Assembly (NCBI GenBank): GCA_032162705.1
Contig: JAVRON010000081.1
Span: forward strand, 6,044 to 70,043
Reading direction: 5' to 3'
Length of the DNA: 64,000 bases
From: QHXN01 sp032162705
GTDB lineage: Bacteria; Acidobacteriota; Blastocatellia; Pyrinomonadales; Pyrinomonadaceae
The position numbers and the translations under genes are program-made. Positions within the stretch are counted from its first letter, which is position 1. Each line of letters begins with the position of its first letter. A model generated the notes under the pieces. That model was not told the DNA's origin. It was given only the letters and a program-made list of their open reading frames with translations, and did no database searches. This document shows, piece after piece, positions 27,165 through 34,001 of the stretch.

Positions 27165-28289
27165 CTAGTAAACCTGCAACGCGGCGATAATCTCGTTCTT
27201 CCTCACGCGCTCCTTGATCGAGCGCACCTCTTCGCGCGACGGCTGGTCACGCAGATTCGCGATGTCGAGCAGGAACGGCTCGATGGAGTCGAGCACCCGC
27301 TTGGTGTCCTTGTCGCCGCGCGTCTCGGCGTCGAGCTGGAGCGTCGAGTTCTCGGCGAGGAGCTTGCGCGAGAGCCTCCGCTCGTAGGCGACGTTGACCG
27401 TGTCGTCATCCGCCGCGGCGGGCCGCGCGTTCTTGAACGAGCGCAGGAGCATCTGCGTCTGCTCGACGTGCCGCGCCAGAGCCTCATCGCCCGAGTCGAG
27501 CATCCGCGCGTCGGAGGTCGCCACGCTTCGGTCGGCGCTCGCGGTGTTGACGAAAATGGTCGGGTCTGTTCCCTGTCCGGAGTGTTCGTCCGCCTTGATG
27601 ACGATAGTGTTGCCGTTTGCCTGTGGCATGGATGCACGGGCCAGCACCTGCATTACATCTTCGTCGGGAGTGCGCGCGCCCGCGGCGGGAATGATCTTCA
27701 ACTCTCCTGCGCGCACGCCCATCCTGCCCTGAAGACCTTCATTCTGATGTCCCACCGACTCGGCGAACGGGCCTTCATCCGGAATGACCGCGAACGGGGC
27801 AACGTCGCCACTGCGAACAGGTGCGGCGGAGATTGGCTTAACGGGCACGCTGTTGTCCGGCACGTTGGCGGCCAGTTCGTTGTTGGCCGCGGCGGGGCGA
27901 CGGACATATGCGAGCCACAGCGCGCCCGCGACGATGGCGACGAAGAGGAGCGCGAGCGAGGCGGCGAACGCCGGGCGCAGGTTGTGTGCGCCGAGCGTGG
28001 CGGCCAGACGGTCGCGCAGGCGACTTAGAAAGGGATGCCCTTCGGCAGGGTTCCCGGGCTGCGGCTCGCGTGCGATCTCGGCGCTGATGCGCGACCAGAG
28101 CGCGGGCGCGACTTCGAGTTCGCGGTCGTAGCGCGCGTAAATCTCCTGCTCGAAGGAGAGCGCGTCGAGCGCGGCGGCGCAGGTCGCGCACATCGAGAGA
28201 TGCGCGCGCATCTTTAAGGCTGAGCGCTCCTCGACCTCTCCGTCGAAATATTCTTCAATCAGCGGGAGACAATCTTCACATCTCATCAC
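27165..28289 (-). CDS. Zinc-finger anti-sigma factor (zf-HC2/RsrA type), single-pass membrane protein
   Basis: 374 residues. The N-terminus has the zinc-binding ASD signature: CEDC (Cys4, Cys7) and HLSMCATC (His30, Cys34, Cys37). One membrane helix lies at about 107-129 (AASLALLFVAIVAGALWLAY). About 240 extracytoplasmic residues with no known domain follow. The ATG overlaps the sigma-factor stop by 4 bp (ATGA), typical of a sigma/anti-sigma pair. It should hold the cognate sigma factor at the membrane until a signal reaches the outer domain. Confidence 0.9.
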   Translation of the reverse strand: MMRCEDCLPLIEEYFDGEVEERSALKMRAHLSMCATCAAALDALSFEQEIYARYDRELEVAPALWSRISAEIAREPQPGNPAEGHPFLSRLRDRLAATLGAHNLRPAFAASLALLFVAIVAGALWLAYVRRPAAANNELAANVPDNSVPVKPISAAPVRSGDVAPFAVIPDEGPFAESVGHQNEGLQGRMGVRAGELKIIPAAGARTPDEDVMQVLARASMPQANGNTIVIKADEHSGQGTDPTIFVNTASADRSVATSDARMLDSGDEALARHVEQTQMLLRSFKNARPAAADDDTVNVAYERRLSRKLLAENSTLQLDAETRGDKDTKRVLDSIEPFLLDIANLRDQPSREEVRSIKERVRKNEIIAALQVY

Positions 28290-28915
28290 TGTTCACCCCC
28301 CAGGTACGGGCCGATGCGGCGTCGCATCTCGGCGCGCGCGCGGTGCAAGTCCGTCTTCAGCTTGCCGACGGAGAAGCCCGTGATCTCCGCTATCTCTTCG
28401 TAGCTGTGCTGCTGCAAAACTTTCAAAGTGAAGACCGTCCGCTTGTCCTCGTCGAGCTTCATCAGAGCATCTTGAATAACCCCGCTCAACTCCTTGTCGA
28501 GCAGTGCGCCCGAAGGCGTCCTTGCGTGGTCGTGAAGCTCGAAGGCCGGCTCGCCGTCAATCTCGACGTTTCCCTCTTGACGGCGGCGCGATCTCAGTTG
28601 CTCGCGTGCGACGTTCTTCGCAATGGCAAAGAGCCAAGTCGAGAGCTTCGTCTCTTCGCGCAGTGTGCCTAAGCCCCGGAAGGCGCGGACGAAGGTCTCC
28701 TGCGCAAGGTCTTCGGCCAGCGTGCGGTCGCCGACCATGTCAAAGATGAAGCTGAGGATGGGTCGCGAATAGCGATTGAAGATGAGGCGGAAAGCCTCCT
28801 CGTCGCCCGCACGGACGCGCGCCACCAGTTCCTCTGTACTGTTCATCAAGGCCCCAGCGTGTACGCCCGGCTGACCCAATTCTAAGCTCATCATGTTCAT
28901 CGTCAGCCGCTTCAT
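28286..28915 (-). CDS. ECF (RpoE-like) RNA polymerase sigma factor
   Basis: 209 residues. Region 2 at about 40-110 (FNRYSRPILSFIFDMVGDRT, LAEDLAQETFVRAFRG, KLSTWLFAIAKNVAREQL) and region 4 at about 140-200 (DEDKRTVFTLKVLQQHSYEE, ITGFSVGKLKTDLHRARAEM). The start may be 28915 or the internal ATG at 28846 (MNSTEEL), which begins where homologous sigma factors usually begin. First gene of a minus-strand operon with the anti-sigma factor and two exported HEAT proteins, which are its likely regulon. Confidence 0.93.
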   Translation of the reverse strand: MKRLTMNMMSLELGQPGVHAGALMNSTEELVARVRAGDEEAFRLIFNRYSRPILSFIFDMVGDRTLAEDLAQETFVRAFRGLGTLREETKLSTWLFAIAKNVAREQLRSRRRQEGNVEIDGEPAFELHDHARTPSGALLDKELSGVIQDALMKLDEDKRTVFTLKVLQQHSYEEIAEITGFSVGKLKTDLHRARAEMRRRIGPYLGGEQ

Positions 28916-28929
28916 CGTCTCTTACCGCT

Positions 28930-28959
28930 AGTTAGTGGCAGACCCGCGTGGAAGGTTTC
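28930..28959 (-). promoter_or_regulatory. Possible ECF-type promoter for the sigma operon
   Basis: Read on the minus strand: GAAACCTT (28959-28952), 16-bp spacer, CTAACT (28935-28930), shortly before the ATG at 28915. The -35 resembles ECF-type GAACTT boxes and would allow autoregulation. If used, the transcript leader is very short. Confidence 0.3.
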
Positions 28960-29006
28960 AGAAATAATCCCGACGGCGAAAATCACCGGAAATAGCCGGA
29001 ACTGGG

Positions 29007-29168
29007 GCAGAAGCCCGACCGTCAGGGAGGGCGTATGCGATGGAGGAAAGGCGAAGGGAGAAAGGAGAAAGTTAAGCGGGAGGGAAAGGCGGAAGTTAAG
29101 AGTGCGCCCCTCTCCTCATTCTTCCCTTCTCCTTTCGCTTACGCCCTCCCTGACGGTCGGGCTTCTGC
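29007..29168. repeat. Long palindromic element with perfect 29-bp arms
   Basis: Arms at 29007-29035 and 29140-29168 are exact reverse complements (GCAGAAGCCCGACCGTCAGG... and the mirror). The 104-bp interior is also partly self-complementary, purine-rich on the left and pyrimidine-rich on the right. A single related arm occurs at 31126-31152. The arms do not have a 7-nt period, unlike most elements in the window. It lies between the DUF1992 stop and the sigma operon. Confidence 0.88.
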
Positions 29169-29175
29169 ATCACGA

Positions 29176-29496
29176 CTAGCGTCGTCGGCTGCGGTTATGC
29201 TCGACGAGCAGGTCGTATTTGAGCTTGAGGTCGATGACGGCGCGCTTGAGACGCTCGCGTTCGGCATCGTCGCGGCAGTCTGCGAGCTTCGCGCCGAGTT
29301 CGTCGATCTCCCTCAAGACTTGCGCCTCTTCCGGCAGGACGTTCGCATTCTTGAGCAGGGCGTAGGCGGCACGCAGCTCCTCGGGCGTGGCGAAGTATGC
29401 GTCGAGATTGACGGGGCGACCACGGCCTTCCAAGTTGTCGAACTCGCCCGCCGCCAACGCCTCTCGAATCTTCTGCTCGACCAGTTTATCGAACAT
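29176..29496 (-). CDS. DUF1992 (DnaJ-C28-like) protein
   Basis: 106 residues, the standard size. The signature KIREALAAGEFDNLEGRGRP near the N-terminus and the helical pair that follows identify DUF1992, also found in eukaryotic DNAJC28; function unknown. AAGGAGG stands 9 bp before the ATG, fixing the start. It follows the MATE gene by 30 bp on the same strand. Cytoplasmic. Confidence 0.88.
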   Translation of the reverse strand: MFDKLVEQKIREALAAGEFDNLEGRGRPVNLDAYFATPEELRAAYALLKNANVLPEEAQVLREIDELGAKLADCRDDAERERLKRAVIDLKLKYDLLVEHNRSRRR

Positions 29497-29526
29497 GGGT
29501 CAACTCGCCTCCTTGCCCAACGGATG

Positions 29527-30999
29527 TTACACCCTCTTCGTCTTCCAGCGACCGCGCCGGAAAAAGATCGCGCTGACGACCGCGAGCGTCGAGAAAGCGA
29601 TGGCGGCGGCGAGGAAGACGCCGCGCGGCCCCATGCGGAAGACGATAGCGAGCGTGTATGCGAGCGGAATCTCCCAGAGCCAGAAGACGAAGACGTTGAT
29701 GATGGTCGGCGTCCGCGTGTCGCCCGCTCCGTTGAAGCTCTGCGTCAAGACCATGCCATAGGCGTAGAAGAGAAAGCCGCACGAGATGATGCGCAGGCAG
29801 TCCACACCGTAGCTCTGCACTTCGGGGCCTGCCGCCGCGTGCGTGAAGATGTTGACTATCTGGTCGGCAAAGACGATGAAGACCAGACCGATGCAACCGA
29901 GAAAGATCATGTTGTAGAAGCCCGCGCGCCAGACCGCGCGTTCGGCCCGCTCGGGCTTGCCCGCGCCGAGCGACTGGCCGACGAGCGTGGCGGCAGCGTT
30001 CGACATTCCCCACGAAGGCAGCAGCGCGAACATGATGACGCGCAGCCCGATGGTGTTACCCGCGACGGCTGCGCTCCCGAAGCGTGCGAGGATGAGCGTC
30101 AGCCCGATCCAGCTCGCCATGCCGACGAAGACCTGAAAGGTCGCCGTCCCCGACAGACGCACGAGCCGCGCCATGAGCGCCGCGTCTAACTGGAAGTGGC
30201 GACGTGCGAGCGTGACGCGCCCGCCCTCGCGCCAGAGTTTCGAGAAGGCGAAGAGAGCGCCCGTCGCGCGCCCGATGCTGGTCGCCACGGCAGCGCCCGT
30301 CACACCCAATTCGGGGAAAGGCCCCAGCCCGAAGATGAGGCACGGCCCCAGCAAGATGTTGATGATGTTGGCGAGCCACAGCACGCGCATCGCGACCGCC
30401 GCGTCACCCGCCCCGCGAAAGATCGCATTGATGAGGAACAGCATCACGACCGACGCGTTGCAGCCGAGCATCACGCGCGTGAACCCGCTCCCGCGCTCAA
30501 CGACCGAGGCTTCGGCTCCCATCAACCCGAGCAGACGCGGGGCGAAGATGATTCCGACCACTCCGATTGTGAGCGACACGCCGAGGCCGAGCGCGAGAAC
30601 CTGCGCCGCTGTGTGCGCCGCGCCTTCCGGGTCGTGCTCGCCGGTTCTTCGCGCGACCATCGCCATCGCGCCGATGCTCAACCCGATAGCCAGCGTGTAG
30701 ACGATGGTCATCATCGACTCCGTCAGCCCCACGGTGGCGACGGCCTCCTTGCCAAGCCGCCCGACGAAGAACACGTCGCATACGACAAAGACGCTCTCCA
30801 TCACCATCTCCAGAACCATCGGGACGGAGAGCAGGAGGATCGCGCGCCCGATTGACCCTTCGGTGTAGTCGTAGCTCGGGCGCGCGCCGCGCACCGCCTC
30901 GCGGACAGCCGCGAAGAAGCCCGGTTCAACCGTCGTGGCGGCTTTGGCTGTTGGCAATACTTCTTCGGTCGGCGGTAATACTTCTATCGAGTCGGGCAT
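29527..30999 (-). CDS. MATE-family multidrug/metabolite exporter
   Basis: 490 residues with about twelve membrane helices in two similar halves. Typical MATE phrases are RAILLLSVPMVLEMVMES, GRLGKEAVATVGLTESM and, in the second half, NTIGLRVIMFALLPSWGMSN. MATE proteins exchange organic cations or drugs for Na+ or H+. The ~40-residue N-terminal extension before the first helix is longer than usual. A 24-bp tandem repeat lies upstream. The beta-lactamase gene ends 146 bp upstream; any shared resistance role is only suggested by proximity. Confidence 0.9.
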   Translation of the reverse strand: MPDSIEVLPPTEEVLPTAKAATTVEPGFFAAVREAVRGARPSYDYTEGSIGRAILLLSVPMVLEMVMESVFVVCDVFFVGRLGKEAVATVGLTESMMTIVYTLAIGLSIGAMAMVARRTGEHDPEGAAHTAAQVLALGLGVSLTIGVVGIIFAPRLLGLMGAEASVVERGSGFTRVMLGCNASVVMLFLINAIFRGAGDAAVAMRVLWLANIINILLGPCLIFGLGPFPELGVTGAAVATSIGRATGALFAFSKLWREGGRVTLARRHFQLDAALMARLVRLSGTATFQVFVGMASWIGLTLILARFGSAAVAGNTIGLRVIMFALLPSWGMSNAAATLVGQSLGAGKPERAERAVWRAGFYNMIFLGCIGLVFIVFADQIVNIFTHAAAGPEVQSYGVDCLRIISCGFLFYAYGMVLTQSFNGAGDTRTPTIINVFVFWLWEIPLAYTLAIVFRMGPRGVFLAAAIAFSTLAVVSAIFFRRGRWKTKRV

Positions 31000-31034
31000 C
31001 GTCTCTCTTCTTCTGCCGGTTAAGGTTTGCTGTT

Positions 31035-31072
31035 TAAAGTTCGACGCGTTATCTCGTCTAAAGTTCGACGCG
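31035..31072. repeat. Direct repeat TAAAGTTCGACGCG, 24-bp period
   Basis: Two exact 14-bp copies at 31035-31048 and 31059-31072, just upstream of the MATE gene. The spacing of about two helical turns would suit a dimeric or tandem regulator site, but it may also be a slippage product. Confidence 0.55.
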
Positions 31073-31125
31073 GGCGTTAAGTCTTTAATACGCCGACGAG
31101 CGGCGCAAGTTGCTCACATCTTATC

Positions 31126-31152
31126 CCAAGGCTGCACGCCCTCCCTTACGGT
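31126..31152 (-). repeat. Single arm related to the 29007-29168 palindrome
   Basis: CGCCCTCCCTTACGGTCGGG matches the right arm of the 29-bp palindrome except for TTA in place of TGA. It covers the 3' end of the beta-lactamase gene, supplying its last codons (GAA GCC CGA CCG TAA). Confidence 0.75.
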
Positions 31153-32096
31153 CGGGCTTCCGTTACGCTCTCGTAGACTGCGCGCGAGATGTCTGCGATG
31201 AGGCGGTGCGCGCGCGCTTCTTCCGCGATGCCTCGGACAAGCACGACGAGGAGGTAGGGCTTGCGTCCGGGTGGATAGACGATGCCTGCGTCGTGCTCGA
31301 TCTTCGTGATGGAGCCGGTCTTGTGTGCGACGCGCACGCCCGCAGGAAGCCCCGCCGGGATGCCTTCGTTGAACTTCTGCCCCGCGAGCACGTCGGCCAC
31401 TTCACGAGACGCCGCGCGCGAGACGGCTCGCCCCTCCGCGACGGCTCGCAGCAGGACGAAGAGGTCGCGCGCCGTCGTCGTATTATTCAGACCGCGCTCA
31501 AAAGCCTTTCCGTCCTCGACGCCGCGCAGCACCTTCATATTGCGCGCGCCCAGACGCCGCAGGAGTTCCATCACGCGCGCGGGCGTCACGCGCTCGATGA
31601 GAATGTTGGTGGCGAGATTGCTGCTCTCTGTAATCATCAGCCGGACAAGCTCGCGCACCGTCACAGTCCCGCCGATTTTCTGGTAGAGCGTGTGCTCGGA
31701 GTCGTCCTCGGAAGAGACGGAGAAGCTGCTTCCGTCGGCGATTGATTTGAACTCGTTCTTTACCGGCAGGCGCTCATCGAGCGAGAGCATGTGGTCGCGC
31801 GCCTCTCGGTAGACTTCGAGCATCACCGGCAACTTCATCGTGCTCGCGGCGTGGAAACTGACGCCGGGGTTGATGAACAACTCGCGCCCGTCACCCAAGT
31901 CGCGGAAGGCGACGGCCACCGTCTCCGCACCGCTCGCGTCGATGAGCGCGCGAAGCTTCGACTCCAACTCGACGGCCTTAGACTCCGACTCGACGCCCTT
32001 CCTCTCAGACTGCCCCGCGACCGGCGCGGACAAAGCCAGCACGCAGGCGAGCGCAACCGGACAGAATAAAATCCTCACCAACTGTCTAAAGGACAT
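31146..32096 (-). CDS. Class A beta-lactamase family serine hydrolase
   Basis: 316 residues from ATG 32096, fixed by GGAGGT at 32107-32102; the longer frame above it is antisense to msrA. Signal peptide to about residue 28 (APVAG). Class A active-site motifs: STMK (85-88), SSN (158-160) in the SDN position, ERGLN (200-204) matching ExxLN with the general-base Glu, and KTG (259-261). Aspartate-to-serine in the SDN loop is a variation. Periplasmic; hydrolysis of beta-lactams is likely but the spectrum cannot be read. Its final EARP and stop come from a repeat arm. Divergent from msrA. Confidence 0.9.
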   Translation of the reverse strand: MSFRQLVRILFCPVALACVLALSAPVAGQSERKGVESESKAVELESKLRALIDASGAETVAVAFRDLGDGRELFINPGVSFHAASTMKLPVMLEVYREARDHMLSLDERLPVKNEFKSIADGSSFSVSSEDDSEHTLYQKIGGTVTVRELVRLMITESSNLATNILIERVTPARVMELLRRLGARNMKVLRGVEDGKAFERGLNNTTTARDLFVLLRAVAEGRAVSRAASREVADVLAGQKFNEGIPAGLPAGVRVAHKTGSITKIEHDAGIVYPPGRKPYLLVVLVRGIAEEARAHRLIADISRAVYESVTEARP

Positions 32097-32264
32097 CCGA
32101 CACCTCCGTGCAAATTGTTTTCGGGGCGCGTGCGCGCGAGACGCAGCCGAAATGATTGTCGCCTGAGATTTTCGCGGAGCGCACGCCGTTCGCGCAAGGC
32201 ATTCCGGAGTCCGGTCGGACGGAAAACGGCTCGCGGCGGTGCATCTCTTTTCTCCGCGTCGCGG

Positions 32265-32270
32265 TATAAT
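32265..32270 (+). promoter_or_regulatory. -10 element upstream of msrA
   Basis: TATAAT followed by CC, 46 bp before the msrA ATG. No strong -35. Confidence 0.45.
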
Positions 32271-32315
32271 CCAAAGACGCATTTCAACACCAAAGGGAAG
32301 ACGTTTGAAGAAACG

Positions 32316-32864
32316 ATGAGTACGAATCAAAACAGAGAAACGGCGACGCTCGCGGGCGGTTGCTTCTGGTGCCTTGAGGCCGTCTACAAAGAGCTGCGCG
32401 GCGTCGAGCGCGTCGTGTCGGGATACGCGGGCGGTCAAACACCGAACCCGACTTACAGGCAGGTCTGCGATGGAACGACCGGTCACGCAGAGGTCGTGCA
32501 GATTACCTTCGACCCCGAAGCAGCCTCGTTCCGCGAGCTGCTCGAAGTCTTCTTCACCATCCACGACCCGACGACCCTGAACCGGCAGGGCGGAGACGTG
32601 GGCACGCAGTACCGCTCGGCTGTCTTCTACCATTCGCCCGAACAGCGTGAGACCACCGACAAAGTCATTGCCGAAATCACAGCCGCGGGCATCTGGGACT
32701 CGCCCATCGTCACGGAGGTCGTGCCGCTTGAAGTCTTCTATCCGGCGGAGGACTATCATCAAAACTATTTCGAGAACAACCCGTCGCAGCCATACTGCCG
32801 CGCGGTCGTCGCGCCAAAGGTCTCGAAGTTCCGCAAGCACTTTCTGGAAAAGCTGAAAGCCTGA
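32316..32864 (+). CDS. msrA: Peptide-methionine (S)-S-oxide reductase MsrA
   Basis: 182 residues. It reduces the S epimer of methionine sulfoxide in proteins. GCFWC (15-19) carries the catalytic Cys16 and second Cys19. GYAGGQTPNPTYRQVCDGTT and HAEVVQITFDP are family signatures, and FYPAEDYHQNYF follows near the C-terminus. ATG 32316 was chosen because the longer frame covers the beta-lactamase promoter region. No msrB is fused or adjacent. No signal peptide; cytoplasmic. Likely cotranscribed with the following GNAT gene. Confidence 0.95.
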   Translation: MSTNQNRETATLAGGCFWCLEAVYKELRGVERVVSGYAGGQTPNPTYRQVCDGTTGHAEVVQITFDPEAASFRELLEVFFTIHDPTTLNRQGGDVGTQYRSAVFYHSPEQRETTDKVIAEITAAGIWDSPIVTEVVPLEVFYPAEDYHQNYFENNPSQPYCRAVVAPKVSKFRKHFLEKLKA

Positions 32865-32981
32865 GCGCAAGCGATGCTTGCCTGCAATCGAAATCTGATT
32901 GCAATCGTGGCGCGCTGTCTCTCGCAGGCAGCGCGCTGTACGTCGTACGCGGCGCGTTATCTCTCAGTAGAAGGTCGGCGT

Positions 32982-33536
32982 ATGTTGACGCTTCAAACAG
33001 ACCGCCTCGTCCTACGCATGTTTCGCGAGGGAGACTTCGAGCAGTACGCCTCGATCATGACCGACGCGGAGGTGACGCGACATTTGGGCGACGGTCGCCC
33101 GCTCGCACGCGAAGACGCCTGGCGGCAGATGGCGATGCTGCTCGGCCATTGGGAGTTGAAGGGCTACGGCATGTGGGCCGTCGAGGAGGCTTCGACGCGT
33201 CGGCTCGCCGGGCGCATCGGCTTCTTCAACCCGGAGGGCTGGCCCGGGTTTGAACTCGGCTGGGTTTTGGGGCGCGAGTTCTGGGGCCGCGGCTTTGCGA
33301 CCGAGGGCGCGCGGCGCGCTCTTGAATTCGCCTTTGTGGAACTCGGGCGCGAACACGTCATCAGCCTGATTCGCCCCGAGAACCTTGCTTCGATCAGGGT
33401 GGCCGAGCGGCTTGGCGAACGTTTGGAGCGCAGCACAGAGTTGTTCGGCAAAGAGGTTCTGGTCTACGGTATCGACCGCGAAGCGTGGCCCGGCAGTCGT
33501 TCGGATAGACGAGACGGGTCGGAAGTGAACAAGTGA
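32982..33536 (+). CDS. GNAT-family N-acetyltransferase (RimJ/RimL type)
   Basis: 184 residues from ATG 32982 with AAGG upstream. The start LQTDRLVLRMFREGDF and core ELGWVLGREFWGRGFATEGA (acetyl-CoA loop region) followed by LIRPENLASIRVAERLG are typical of RimJ/RimL-like N-acetyltransferases. The acceptor is unknown. The 117-bp gap before it holds small imperfect hairpins and no gene. Its stop overlaps the GTG start of the next gene (GTGA). Confidence 0.88.
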   Translation: MLTLQTDRLVLRMFREGDFEQYASIMTDAEVTRHLGDGRPLAREDAWRQMAMLLGHWELKGYGMWAVEEASTRRLAGRIGFFNPEGWPGFELGWVLGREFWGRGFATEGARRALEFAFVELGREHVISLIRPENLASIRVAERLGERLERSTELFGKEVLVYGIDREAWPGSRSDRRDGSEVNK

Positions 33537-33991
33537 AGAGTCTCGGCAGTCAACAGGACACGGACGAAATCTTGCGGCGGCTTCACGCGTTGCGGCCCGA
33601 GAGCGGGCGGCGCTGGGGTCGCATGACACCGCACCAGGCCGTCTGCCATCTGAGCGACTCCTACCGTTCCGCGCTCGGCGAGATGAAGGTCGAGTTCGCG
33701 GGCACCGTCCTGCACCGGACGCTGCTCAAGTGGTTTGCGCTGCGTGTGCCGCTCGCGTGGCCGAAGGGCATCAAGACGAGACCCGAGGTCGATCAGGAGC
33801 GCGGCGGGACGCGCCCCGTCGAGTTCGAGTCGGACATACGCTCGTTGGAAACACTCGTCGAGCGTTTCGCGCGCCCCGCGCAGGGCTACACGCGCAACAC
33901 GCACCCGCTCTTCGGCCAGATGAGCGAGGCCGACTGGCTGCGCTGGGGCTACCTGCACATGGATCATCACCTGCGGCAGTTCGGCGTCTAA
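33533..33991 (+). CDS. DUF1569/DinB-like protein
   Basis: 152 residues, GTG start coupled to the GNAT stop. The motifs MTPHQAVCHLSDSYR near the N-terminus and HPLFGQMSEADWLRWGYLHM with DHHLRQFG at the end are those of DUF1569, a DinB-like four-helix bundle with conserved histidines that may bind metal. Biochemical role unknown. Convergent with the following minus-strand gene, 10 bp apart. Confidence 0.82.
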   Translation: MKSLGSQQDTDEILRRLHALRPESGRRWGRMTPHQAVCHLSDSYRSALGEMKVEFAGTVLHRTLLKWFALRVPLAWPKGIKTRPEVDQERGGTRPVEFESDIRSLETLVERFARPAQGYTRNTHPLFGQMSEADWLRWGYLHMDHHLRQFGV

Positions 33992-34001
33992 CACCTCACC
34001 T

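Noticed and set aside
29035..30189. 384-codon plus-strand frame opposite the MATE and DUF1992 genes
   Set aside because: Low-complexity Arg/Asp/Glu composition, starts inside the palindrome, antisense to clear genes.
32097..32870. N-terminal 258-codon extension of the beta-lactamase frame
   Set aside because: It runs antisense to msrA, has no signal or domain, and a strong GGAGGT site with a signal peptide fixes the start at 32096.
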